Positions 1-6,720 are shown, numbered from the stretch's first letter. The stretch is 7,395 nucleotides of DNA from Anaerolineaceae bacterium (GCA_028714615.1 JAQTMA010000034.1:18672-26066), one strand, 5' to 3'. Program-made: numbers and translations. The notes: a model not told the origin generated them from the sequence alone.

Positions 1-5
1 ATTGC

Positions 6-34
6 TTGACGCTTTTCCCGGGTTATGCTACTAT
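6..34 (+). promoter_or_regulatory. Sigma-70-type promoter for the LysM lipoprotein/Nudix unit
   Basis: A -35 box TTGACG (6-11, 5 of 6 consensus) is followed after exactly 17 bp by a -10 box TACTAT (29-34, 5 of 6). A TG at 26-27 sits one base ahead of the -10, giving an extended -10 element. The predicted start of transcription is near position 41, leaving a leader of about 60 nt before the ATG at 101. A small palindrome lies just downstream at 48-59. Confidence 0.7.
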
Positions 35-47
35 CGAATTGCCCCAA

Positions 48-59
48 CCGGTGTACCGG
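48..59. repeat. Short palindrome in the early transcribed leader (possible operator)
   Basis: CCGGT-GT-ACCGG is a perfect 5-bp inverted repeat with a 2-bp centre. It lies about 8 to 19 bases after the predicted transcription start, where a repressor could block transcription. Its symmetry is seen directly; regulatory use is inference, and a 12-bp GC-rich palindrome can occur by chance. Confidence 0.3.
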
Positions 60-100
60 GTACGATCTATTCTATCGGACGACCTTCAGGAGATCCATCC

Positions 101-769
101 ATGAAACCAAAAGCCTGGGTATTGATTGCCATCGCGGTCATCCTGGCACTGGCCCTTTCCGCCTGCGAACGTTCCTATTCCAAAGCTCCATCCGGTACAT
201 CCACGGCCGGGGGAGACCTGCCATTTCCCGTCCCCGGTACCGACAGTGCGATAAAGAACCTGGGCGCCGGCACGCAAACCGCGGTCGCCGCCATCCTCGG
301 TCCGCTGGCCGGGCAAACCCAGTCTGCCAACCCCACCGGGGCGGTCGTGGTCATCCCCACCAGCACCCCCATTCCCCCGACGCCGACCATTACGCCAACT
401 TTCGCGATCGTCGCCACAGCAACACCCGGCTTACCCTCTACCTACACGGTTCATTCGGGAGAATGGCCGTTCTGCATCGCCCGGCGCTTCAATATCGATC
501 CGGCGGAGCTGTTATCGGCCAACGGATTGTCGGTCAATTCCCGTCCGGAACCGGGCGCTGAGTTGATCATTCCGCAAGGCGCTGCAAAATGGGCTGCCGG
601 CTCGCGCTCCCTGATCGATCATCCGGCGCTCTACACGGTAGACCCTGGCGATTCGATCTATTCGATCGCTTGCGAATTTGGGGATGCGGATCCCAACGCG
701 ATCATCGCCGCGAATAACCTGAAGGAACCTTATACCTTGACGGCGGGCTCCACCATCCAGGTCCCCTAA
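101..769 (+). CDS. LysM-domain lipoprotein (two LysM repeats)
   Basis: This 222-aa secreted lipoprotein probably binds cell-wall glycan. Residues 1-21 form a lipoprotein signal peptide: a short basic start (MKPK), a hydrophobic core, then the lipobox LSAC with lipidation predicted on Cys22. Residues 23-80 are low-complexity and Ala/Gly-rich, and residues 85-113 form a Pro/Thr/Ser-rich spacer typical of surface proteins. Two LysM domains follow, at about 114-158 and 177-222, each with a YTV..G opening and a closing hydrophobic-Pro motif (IIPQ, IQVP). LysM domains bind N-acetylglucosamine-containing polymers such as peptidoglycan. I see no catalytic domain, so a tethering or recognition role is likely. 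The ATG at 101 is chosen over an in-frame upstream extension because it begins the signal peptide and has an AGGAG ribosome site at 88-92; the extension would also run into the promoter. Each LysM carries one Cys (125 and 191). The Nudix gene starts 7 bp downstream. Confidence 0.85.
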   Translation: MKPKAWVLIAIAVILALALSACERSYSKAPSGTSTAGGDLPFPVPGTDSAIKNLGAGTQTAVAAILGPLAGQTQSANPTGAVVVIPTSTPIPPTPTITPTFAIVATATPGLPSTYTVHSGEWPFCIARRFNIDPAELLSANGLSVNSRPEPGAELIIPQGAAKWAAGSRSLIDHPALYTVDPGDSIYSIACEFGDADPNAIIAANNLKEPYTLTAGSTIQVP

Positions 770-776
770 CCACCCC

Positions 777-1325
777 ATGCCAGCAGAATACATCGACAGC
801 CAAATCCTCTATCAAGGCCGTGCTTTCCGCTTGATGCGTGATCGGGTACGCCTACCGGACGGCCGGGAGGCCAGCTTCGACGTCGTCCAACACGTTGGGG
901 CGGTGACCTTGATCCCGGTGGATGGTGATGGGCGCATTTACTTCGTCAAACAATACCGCTCCGGCCTACGGGATACCCTGCTCGAGCTGCCCGCCGGAAC
1001 CTTAGAACCGGACGAACCCCACGCCATCTGCGCCGCGAGAGAAGTGCGCGAGGAGATCGGCATGGCCGCCGACCAGTTGGAGCTGATCGGAGAGGTCTGG
1101 ATGGCACCCGGATATTCCACCGAGTATATGTATTTCTACCTGGCCACCGGGTTGTATTCTGCCCCGTTGAACGCAGACGCCGATGAATTCCTCGAAATCC
1201 TGGCGATTCCGTTAGCCGAAGCATACGCGCTGGTCTGGCGCGGTGAGCTGAAGGATGGCAAGACGCTGGCGGCGCTCTTACTGGCCCGTCCCAGGTTGGA
1301 AGCCATGTTCCCCGGGCAATTGTGA
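777..1325 (+). CDS. Nudix hydrolase, ADP-ribose pyrophosphatase-like
   Basis: This 182-aa cytoplasmic enzyme is predicted to hydrolyse ADP-ribose or a related nucleoside diphosphate sugar to AMP and a sugar phosphate. The Nudix box fits the full GX5EX7REUXEEXGU pattern at residues 74-96: Gly74, Glu80, Arg88-Glu89, Glu92-Glu93, Gly95. The Mg2+-binding glutamates are therefore intact. About 15 residues after the box comes PGYSTE (111-116); a proline here is the usual mark of the ADP-ribose pyrophosphatase subgroup. The N-terminal beta region (about 1-40) and the length match the NudF/YffH-like family, which normally works as a domain-swapped dimer. Exact substrate cannot be assigned from motifs, and other NDP-sugars are possible. 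It begins 7 bp after the lipoprotein stop and has no clear Shine-Dalgarno, so translation probably depends on coupling to the upstream gene. A hairpin terminator follows 19 bp after the stop. Confidence 0.9.
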   Translation: MPAEYIDSQILYQGRAFRLMRDRVRLPDGREASFDVVQHVGAVTLIPVDGDGRIYFVKQYRSGLRDTLLELPAGTLEPDEPHAICAAREVREEIGMAADQLELIGEVWMAPGYSTEYMYFYLATGLYSAPLNADADEFLEILAIPLAEAYALVWRGELKDGKTLAALLLARPRLEAMFPGQL

Positions 1326-1344
1326 TCGAACCCGAGCAACTATC

Positions 1345-1370
1345 AAAACCGGGTCAGACCCGGGGTTTTT
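1345..1370 (+). terminator. Rho-independent terminator after the Nudix gene
   Basis: A 6-bp GC-rich stem, CCGGGT (1349-1354) with ACCCGG (1358-1363), closes a 3-nt loop. After GG it is followed by TTTTT (1366-1370). An A-run at 1345-1348 can pair with the T-run around a small bulge. This ends the lipoprotein/Nudix unit and separates it from PFOR. Confidence 0.75.
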
Positions 1371-1395
1371 AATCGCTTCCGATCAATTCTTACCC

Positions 1396-1453
1396 AATCT
1401 TCGTAAGATTAGCCTGTATATGACAGGTCACAGGTAAATATTGTGTCCAATAT
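1396..1453. repeat. Cluster of three short perfect inverted repeats
   Basis: Three separate perfect inverted repeats lie within 58 bp: AATCTT-CGT-AAGATT (1396-1410), CCTGT-ATATG-ACAGG (1413-1427) and ATATTG-TGTC-CAATAT (1438-1453). Each has the size of a binding site for a dimeric regulator, and the arms differ between the three. None is followed by a T-run, so a terminator is unlikely. Operator function is inferred from their position between a terminator and PFOR. Confidence 0.45.
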
Positions 1454-1458
1454 CACTT
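1441..1458. promoter_or_regulatory. Possible Rex-type redox operator
   Basis: TTGTG, eight bases, then CACTT gives the 18-bp geometry of the Rex operator (TTGTGAA-N4-TTCACAA). The outer arms match at 8 of 10 positions, but the inner AA/TT positions do not match well. Rex represses fermentative and redox genes when NADH is low, so it would be a sensible regulator of PFOR. The match is partial and overlaps a different inverted repeat, so confidence is low. Confidence 0.25.
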
Positions 1459-1625
1459 ATGTTTTCTTCCTGTGCAGGATACACTTGGGTGATTGAATTC
1501 CTGACAGACTTGGTTGAGGCGCACTTTGCAGTCAGGATTAACCATGTTCAGCCCCTGCTCGTCACGCTTATTTTCGCCGGGCGGAAGATCCGCTCTGCAT
1601 CTTTTGTATCATGGAGTAACCCAAT

Positions 1626-4600
1626 ATGTCGCGTCAGAAGATCACGATTGATGCCAACGAAGCCGTAGCCAATGTGGCCTACCGGCTGAGTGAGGTCATC
1701 GCCATTTACCCGATCACCCCTTCGTCCCCGATGGGTGAATTCTCGGATGATTGGATGGCTGCCAAGAAGCCCAATCTATGGGGAACGATCCCGACCGTGA
1801 TGGAAATGCAGTCCGAAGGTGGGGCCGCCGGAGCTGTGCACGGCGCTCTGCAGACCGGCTCCCTGACCACCACGTTTACCGCTTCACAAGGCTTGTTGTT
1901 GATGATTCCGAACATGTATAAGATTGCCGGCGAATTGACCCCGGCTGTCTTCCATGTCACCGCTCGCTCCCTGGCAGCCCAGGCGCTCTCGATTTTCGGC
2001 GATCATTCGGACGTGATGGCCACCCGCGGTACCGGCTTCGCTATGCTGGCCTCGCGCTCGGGCCAGGAAGCCCAGGATTTGGCTTTGATTGCCCATACCG
2101 CCACGTTGGAATCCCGGGTGCCGTTCTTGCACTTCTTCGACGGGTTCCGCACCTCGCACGAGGTGCGCAAGATCGAGCAACTCGACGAAGCCGACCTGCG
2201 CGCCATGACCGACGAGAGCCTGGTCTACGCTCACCGCGCCCGCGGCATGTCACCCGATCACCCGGTGCTTCGCGGCACCGCGCAGAACCCAGACGTCTAT
2301 TTCCAGGGCCGCGAGACGGTCAACCCCTATTACGATGCCTGCCCGGGCATCGTCCAGAAAACCATGGACCAATTTTGCAGCCTGGTCGGCCGCCACTACC
2401 ACCTGTTTGACTACGCCGGTGCGGCGGACGCCGAACGCGTGATCGTAGTGATGGGCTCCGGTGCAGAGACCGCCGAAGAAACCGCCCTATACCTGGCCAA
2501 GAACAACAGTGAGAAGGTCGGCGTGGTCACCGTTCACCTCTACCGGCCTTTCTCCATGGAGCACTTTGCCAGGGCGCTTCCCGCCACAGTAAAGACCATT
2601 GCGGTGTTGGATCGCACCAAGGAGCCCGGCTCCACCGGCGAACCCTTGTACATGGACGTGGTCACGGCGATCAACGAGGCTATCGATCAGGGTGTAGCAC
2701 CCTTCCCCAAGACCCCGCGCATTATTGGCGGGCGCTATGGCCTCTCCTCCAAGGAATTCACCCCCGCGATGGTCAAGGGCATCTTCGACGAGATGACCAA
2801 GAGCCAGCCGCGCAATCACTTCACCATCGGCATTTTGGATGACGTCACCCACACCAGCCTGACCTACGAACCAGCTTTCTCAATCGACGATCCCAAGACG
2901 GTGAGCTGCGTCTTCTTTGGTCTCGGCGCGGATGGTACCGTTGGCGCCAATAAGAACTCGATCAAGATCATCGGCGAAGAGACAGACAATTACGCCCAGG
3001 GTTATTTCTTCTACGACTCGAAAAAATCCGGCACCGTCACCATTTCGCAACTGCGCTTCGGTCCCCACCCGATCCTGGCCCCGTATCTGATCACTCAGGC
3101 TGATTTCGTCGCATGCCACCAGTTCTCTTTCCTGGAACGGGTGGACATGCTCAAGTACTCCAAGCCGGGCAGCGTCTTCCTGCTCAACAGCGTGTACAGC
3201 CCCGAGGACGTCTGGGAGCACCTGCCGCGCGAAGCTCAGGAAGCGATCATCGCCAAGAAACTGCGTTTCTACGTCATCGACGCCTATGATGTGGCTGAAA
3301 AAACCGGCATGGGCGGCCGCATCAATACCATCATGCAAACGTGTTTCTTTGCCATCAGCGGTGTGCTGCCGCGCGATGAGGCCATCTACCAGATTAAGAA
3401 AAGCATCCAGAAGACCTACGGTAAACGGGGCGATGTGGTTGTGCAGAAGAACTACGAAGCCGTCGACCACACCTTATCGCACCTGGCACAGGTGAAGGTA
3501 CCTGCGACGGCTACCAGCCAAACGGCCAGGCGCGAGCCTGTCTCGGCGAATGCCCCCGATTTCGTAAAGAACGTGCTCGGGCCGATCATCGCCTTCGATG
3601 GCGACAGCTTGCCCGTCAGCGCCATGCCCGTCGATGGCACCTTCCCAACCAGCACCGCGCGCTGGGAAAAGCGCAATATCGCCCTGGAGATCCCCGTCTG
3701 GGAAACCGACCTGTGCATCCAGTGCGGAAAGTGCGCTTTCGTCTGTCCTCACGCCGTCATCCGGCAGAAGATTTACGATCCGGCACTGCTCAAAGACGCC
3801 CCCGCAACCTTCAAGTCGCTGGACGCCAAGTTCAAGGAGTTCCCCGGGATGAAATATACCTTGCAGGTGGCTCCCGAGGACTGCACCGGCTGCGGCTTGT
3901 GCGTGGAAGTCTGCCCGGCCAAAGACAAGAGCCAGGCCGGTCGCAAAGCCCTCAATATGGCCGATCAGATCCCGCTGCGCCAACCCGAGAGCGCCAACTG
4001 GGACTTCTTTACCCAACTACCCGAGATCGACCGCACCCAGTTCAACCCGTCCACCATCAAGAATTCGCAACTGCTCCAACCGCTGTTTGAGTTCTCCGGC
4101 GCTTGCTCTGGCTGTGGCGAGACTCCTTACGTCAAGCTGGTCTCACAACTCTTTGGCGACCGCAGCGTGATCGCCAATGCCACCGGCTGCTCTTCCATCT
4201 ATGGCGGCAACCTGCCCACCACCCCCTGGGCGAGCAATCCCGAAGGGCGCGGTCCTTCCTGGAACAACTCCCTCTTCGAAGACAACGCCGAGTTCGGCCT
4301 GGGCATGCGCCTGACGCTGGACAAGCATGCCGAATATGCCCGCGAGCTCCTGCCCCAGTTTGCCCCGGTCGCGGGCGAAGAGCTGATCAGCAGCCTGCTG
4401 AACGCCGACCAGACCAGCGACAACGGTGTGATCGCGCAGCGAGAACGAGTGGCTGTGCTCAAGCAACGCCTGCAAGGCCTGGACGACCCGCACGCTCGCG
4501 ACCTGCTCTCGATTGCGGATGACCTGGTCAAGCGCTCCGTCTGGATCATCGGCGGGGACGGTTGGGCATACGACATCGGGTACGGCGGCCTCGACCACGT

Positions 4601-5207
4601 CTTAGCCTCCGGCCGCAACGTCAACATTCTGGTGCTCGATACCGAGGTTTACTCCAATACCGGCGGCCAGGCTTCAAAATCGACCCCGCGCGCCGCGGTG
4701 GCCCGCTTTGCCGCCCGAGGCAAAGGCTTGCCCAAGAAAGACCTGGGCATGATCGCTATGTCATACGGTTACGTCTACGTGGCTCGCGTGGCCATGGGCG
4801 CCAGTGATGCGCAAGTCCTCAAAGCCTTCCTGGAAGCCGATGCCTATGACGGACCCTCCCTCATCATCGCCTACAGTCACTGTATCCAGCAGGGCATCGA
4901 CATGCGCAAGGGTCTTGACCAACAACGCCTGGCGGTCCAGTCGGGCATGTGGCCGCTCTATCGCTTCAACCCCGACCTGGTTGCTGAAGGCAAGAGCCCG
5001 TTGACCATCGATTCGAAGGATCCGAGCATTCCCGTCGAAGAGTATGCTTACAATGAAACCCGCTACCGCATGCTGCTCCAGAGCGACGAAGCGCGCGCTG
5101 AAACCCTGATGCGCGAAGCCAAAGATGACGTGCAGAAGCGTTGGGACTTGTATCGCCACCTGGCGGAAGTGTATACCCCGCACAACGACGGGGGCAAGGC
5201 AGAATAA
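1626..5207 (+). CDS. nifJ: Pyruvate:ferredoxin (flavodoxin) oxidoreductase, single-chain
   Basis: PFOR interconverts pyruvate plus CoA and acetyl-CoA plus CO2, passing two electrons to ferredoxin or flavodoxin in the cytoplasm. At 1193 aa it is full length for the homodimeric type. Domains in order: thiamine-diphosphate (TPP) pyrimidine domain (about 1-255; YPITPSS at 28-34, with Thr31, Glu64 and Arg114 at the positions I recall as catalytic in the Desulfovibrio africanus enzyme); transketolase C-like domain (about 260-415); gamma domain (about 425-625; GLGADGTVGANK from 432); EKR segment (YGKRG, 598-602); a ferredoxin insert with two [4Fe-4S] motifs (Cys697, 700, 703, 707 and Cys753, 756, 759, 763); and the TPP pyrophosphate domain (GDGWAYD from 977, YSNTGGQ with Asn1011). 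The proximal cluster ligands are Cys827, Cys830, Cys855 and Cys1086. All expected residues are present. The C-terminal oxygen-protective domain of some PFORs is absent. The ATG is preceded by GGAG 9 nt away. Direction in vivo and electron partner cannot be told from sequence. Confidence 0.97.
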   Translation: MSRQKITIDANEAVANVAYRLSEVIAIYPITPSSPMGEFSDDWMAAKKPNLWGTIPTVMEMQSEGGAAGAVHGALQTGSLTTTFTASQGLLLMIPNMYKIAGELTPAVFHVTARSLAAQALSIFGDHSDVMATRGTGFAMLASRSGQEAQDLALIAHTATLESRVPFLHFFDGFRTSHEVRKIEQLDEADLRAMTDESLVYAHRARGMSPDHPVLRGTAQNPDVYFQGRETVNPYYDACPGIVQKTMDQFCSLVGRHYHLFDYAGAADAERVIVVMGSGAETAEETALYLAKNNSEKVGVVTVHLYRPFSMEHFARALPATVKTIAVLDRTKEPGSTGEPLYMDVVTAINEAIDQGVAPFPKTPRIIGGRYGLSSKEFTPAMVKGIFDEMTKSQPRNHFTIGILDDVTHTSLTYEPAFSIDDPKTVSCVFFGLGADGTVGANKNSIKIIGEETDNYAQGYFFYDSKKSGTVTISQLRFGPHPILAPYLITQADFVACHQFSFLERVDMLKYSKPGSVFLLNSVYSPEDVWEHLPREAQEAIIAKKLRFYVIDAYDVAEKTGMGGRINTIMQTCFFAISGVLPRDEAIYQIKKSIQKTYGKRGDVVVQKNYEAVDHTLSHLAQVKVPATATSQTARREPVSANAPDFVKNVLGPIIAFDGDSLPVSAMPVDGTFPTSTARWEKRNIALEIPVWETDLCIQCGKCAFVCPHAVIRQKIYDPALLKDAPATFKSLDAKFKEFPGMKYTLQVAPEDCTGCGLCVEVCPAKDKSQAGRKALNMADQIPLRQPESANWDFFTQLPEIDRTQFNPSTIKNSQLLQPLFEFSGACSGCGETPYVKLVSQLFGDRSVIANATGCSSIYGGNLPTTPWASNPEGRGPSWNNSLFEDNAEFGLGMRLTLDKHAEYARELLPQFAPVAGEELISSLLNADQTSDNGVIAQRERVAVLKQRLQGLDDPHARDLLSIADDLVKRSVWIIGGDGWAYDIGYGGLDHVLASGRNVNILVLDTEVYSNTGGQASKSTPRAAVARFAARGKGLPKKDLGMIAMSYGYVYVARVAMGASDAQVLKAFLEADAYDGPSLIIAYSHCIQQGIDMRKGLDQQRLAVQSGMWPLYRFNPDLVAEGKSPLTIDSKDPSIPVEEYAYNETRYRMLLQSDEARAETLMREAKDDVQKRWDLYRHLAEVYTPHNDGGKAE

Positions 5208-5222
5208 AGCCAGTGAAATTCT

Positions 5223-5257
5223 GAAGCCTTGCGGAGAGCCAATCTCCGCAAGGCTTC
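5223..5257 (+). repeat. Perfect 15-bp intercistronic stem-loop
   Basis: GAAGCCTTGCGGAGA (5223-5237) is the exact reverse complement of 5243-5257, around the 5-nt loop GCCAA. It starts 15 bases after the PFOR stop and ends 9 bases before the AGGAG ribosome site of the next gene. No T-run follows (the next bases are GATGATAGGA), so it does not look like a standard terminator. It could protect the 3' end of a processed PFOR mRNA, cause partial termination, or modulate translation of the downstream gene. The structure is certain; its role is inference. Confidence 0.85.
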
Positions 5258-5279
5258 GATGATGATAGGAGCGATCGAT

Positions 5280-6284
5280 ATGGTGGATTTAACCACAACC
5301 TACCTGGGCCTAAAACTCAAAAGCCCGCTGGTGGCCTCTGCCTCTCCGCTGTCGAAGAAAGTTGAATCGGTACAGCGGCTGGAGGAAGCAGGCGCGGCGG
5401 CAGTCGTCGTTTATTCCTTGTTTGAAGAGCAGATCATCCACGAAAGCCTGGAACTGGACTATTTTCTGTCACAGGGTACCGATCTTTCTGCCGAAGCCCA
5501 AACGCACTTCCCTGACATGGGCAGCTACAATGTGGGCCCCCAGGCATACCTGGAACACATCCGCAAACTCAAAAGCGCCGTGAGCATCCCGGTCATCGGC
5601 AGCCTCAATGGGGTGTCGAACGGCGGCTGGATCGATTACGCCCAGAAGATGCAAGACGCGGGTGCAGACGCCTTAGAACTCAACCTGTATTCCGTGCCCA
5701 CCGAGCTGTACACGTCGGCCAACGAAATCGAAGAATCACATCTATCGTTGATCCAGAAAGTGCGTTCCACCATCCAGATCCCGTTGGCGGTCAAGCTAAG
5801 CCCGTTCTTCACTTCGTTACCCCATTTCGCGCAGCAATGCAGCGATTTGGGCGCGAATGGCCTGGTATTATTCAACCGCTTCTACCAGCCAGACCTGGAC
5901 ATCGAGACCCTGGAAGTCGTCCCTGACCTGGTGCTGAGCGATTCGGATGACCTGCGCCTGCCTTTGCGGTGGGTGGCGATCTTATCCGGGCGCGTATCCG
6001 CCGACCTGGCCCTGTCCAGCGGTGTGCATACTGCCGAAGACGCCATCAAAGCCGTGATGGCGGGCGCCAGTGTAGCGATGATGGCGTCCGAACTGATCGC
6101 CAACGGTTACGAACGCTTGAGCGCCATCGCCAACGATATGCAAAGCTGGATGGAGACCTATGAGTATCACTCCATCGAACAGATGAAAGGCAGCATGAGC
6201 CAGCGAGCCGTCGCCGATCCCAGCGCCTTCGAGCGGGGAAACTACATGAAAATCTTACGGAGTTACGACCACAGGTTGCCATAA
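5280..6284 (+). CDS. Dihydroorotate dehydrogenase-like FMN protein
   Basis: This 334-aa protein is predicted to be a cytoplasmic TIM-barrel flavoprotein of the dihydroorotate dehydrogenase (DHOD) superfamily, in the 'DHOD-like' branch rather than clear pyrimidine-synthesis PyrD. Family marks: an N-terminal LGLKLKSPLVASASPL opening (9-24), MGSYNVG (80-86, Asn84 in the substrate-loop position), IPVIGSLNG (103-111), LELN (132-135), VKLSP (171-175), LFNR (197-200, Asn199), and the C-terminal phosphate-binding region around SGVHTAEDAI and AGASVAMM (247-268). The active-site loop reads NLYSVPTE instead of the usual NLSCPN or NISSPN, so a Ser (138) stands where the catalytic base would be but the following Pro-Asn is lost. 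The ATG at 5280 is chosen because AGGAG lies at 5267-5271 with 8-nt spacing; an in-frame TTG at 5229 falls inside the stem-loop and would add an unconserved-looking peptide. It lies 72 bp after PFOR on the same strand, probably in one transcript. True substrate unknown. Confidence 0.85.
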   Translation: MVDLTTTYLGLKLKSPLVASASPLSKKVESVQRLEEAGAAAVVVYSLFEEQIIHESLELDYFLSQGTDLSAEAQTHFPDMGSYNVGPQAYLEHIRKLKSAVSIPVIGSLNGVSNGGWIDYAQKMQDAGADALELNLYSVPTELYTSANEIEESHLSLIQKVRSTIQIPLAVKLSPFFTSLPHFAQQCSDLGANGLVLFNRFYQPDLDIETLEVVPDLVLSDSDDLRLPLRWVAILSGRVSADLALSSGVHTAEDAIKAVMAGASVAMMASELIANGYERLSAIANDMQSWMETYEYHSIEQMKGSMSQRAVADPSAFERGNYMKILRSYDHRLP

Positions 6285-6305
6285 CACAATCCGTCTCGAA
6301 TCAAA

Positions 6306-6334
6306 TAAACCCCGGGCAGCTTGCCCGGGGTTTA
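6306..6334. terminator. Bidirectional terminator between the DHOD-like gene and infA
   Basis: A perfect 12-bp stem, TAAACCCCGGGC (6306-6317) with GCCCGGGGTTTA (6323-6334), closes the loop AGCTT. On the + strand the stem runs into TTTATCCTTATTAT; on the - strand into TTTATTTGATT. It lies 21 bp after the + strand stop and 21 bp beyond the - strand stop, so it can end both convergent units. Confidence 0.85.
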
Positions 6335-6355
6335 TCCTTATTATCACCAGACGAA

Positions 6356-6610
6356 TTACTGTTCTTCTTCTGAAACCATTTCGTTGGGTTTTTTGGCGCG
6401 ATAGACGATCCGTCCACGGGTGAGGTCATAGGGAGACATCTCCACCCTGACGTGGTCCCCCAGTAAGATGCGGATGTAATACTTGCGCATCCTGCCTGAA
6501 AGATAGGCGAGGACTTCGTGGCCATTATCCAGCCGCACGCGGAACTGAGTGCCAGGCAGGGCTTCAACAATGGTGCCTTCGACTTGAATCTTATCCTCTT
6601 CTTTGGCCAT
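6356..6610 (-). CDS. infA: Translation initiation factor IF-1
   Basis: IF-1 binds the A site of the 30S subunit and helps IF-2 and IF-3 set up translation initiation. The 84-aa product is a single OB-fold (S1-like) domain with the classic core [17 protein letters not shown], followed by the conserved [32 protein letters not shown] and a closing YRAKKP. It is about ten residues longer than the usual 71-75 because of an acidic N-terminal start (MAKEEDK) and an acidic tail ending in SEEEQ. The ATG at 6610 is preferred over an in-frame upstream start at 6646 because a strong GGAGG ribosome site (6616-6620, 5-nt spacing) sits between them and MAKEE is a standard IF-1 beginning. It has its own promoter (6721-6748) with a leader of about 100 nt. 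It lies downstream of the rRNA genes on the same strand rather than in the usual secY-adk-map-infA ribosomal-protein cluster, as far as the window shows. Confidence 0.97.
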   Translation of the reverse strand: MAKEEDKIQVEGTIVEALPGTQFRVRLDNGHEVLAYLSGRMRKYYIRILLGDHVRVEMSPYDLTRGRIVYRAKKPNEMVSEEEQ

Positions 6611-6720
6611 CCCTACCTCCCCAGAACACACCTGGGATAAGGACAAAAAGATTCCGCATCACGCCGATCACCACCTGCCCGTGGAACCGATCTGCAGCCG
6701 GTGGGTGGCTTGCGCGAATG

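Larger units (their letters stand above)
1371..1625. other. Non-coding control region upstream of PFOR
   Basis: This stretch is more AT-rich than the flanking genes, and I see no credible gene in it. It holds three consecutive short inverted repeats (1396-1453), a Rex-like half-palindrome (1441-1458) and a tandem ACAGGT at 1423-1428 and 1430-1435. Near the gene, GCGGA-AGA-TCCGC (1581-1593) could form a small leader hairpin. I could not find a convincing -35/-10 pair; the best weak candidate is TTGAGG about 18 bp from TTAACC, both near 1512-1547. The PFOR promoter is presumably here, because the preceding unit ends with a terminator and PFOR follows with its own ribosome site (GGAG near 1613). 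Confidence 0.55.

Noticed and set aside
2..100. In-frame N-terminal extension of the lipoprotein
   Set aside because: The extension overlaps the promoter boxes and would bury the lipoprotein signal peptide, which begins at the ATG at 101.
1581..1593. GCGGA-AGA-TCCGC hairpin in the PFOR leader as a terminator or riboswitch
   Set aside because: The stem is only 5 bp with no following U-run, and nothing around it resembles a known riboswitch core.
1441..1668. 75-codon open frame on the + strand upstream of PFOR
   Set aside because: No ribosome site, no recognisable motif, and it overlaps the PFOR start in another frame; the region looks regulatory.
2880..3470. 196-codon open frame on the - strand inside PFOR, plus several other antisense frames of 100-180 codons within 1884-5298
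   Set aside because: They lie opposite a fully conserved PFOR coding sequence, show no recognisable domain, and arise from its GC-rich third-position bias.
5229..5279. TTG start giving the DHOD-like protein 17 extra residues
   Set aside because: The extension would be coded by the stem-loop and by the AGGAG that serves the ATG at 5280; the DHOD fold starts right after that ATG.
6591..6659. 22-codon upstream frame on the - strand overlapping the infA start out of frame
   Set aside because: It could be a leader peptide, but it has only a poor ribosome site and no codon or motif support, and the infA site itself is strong.
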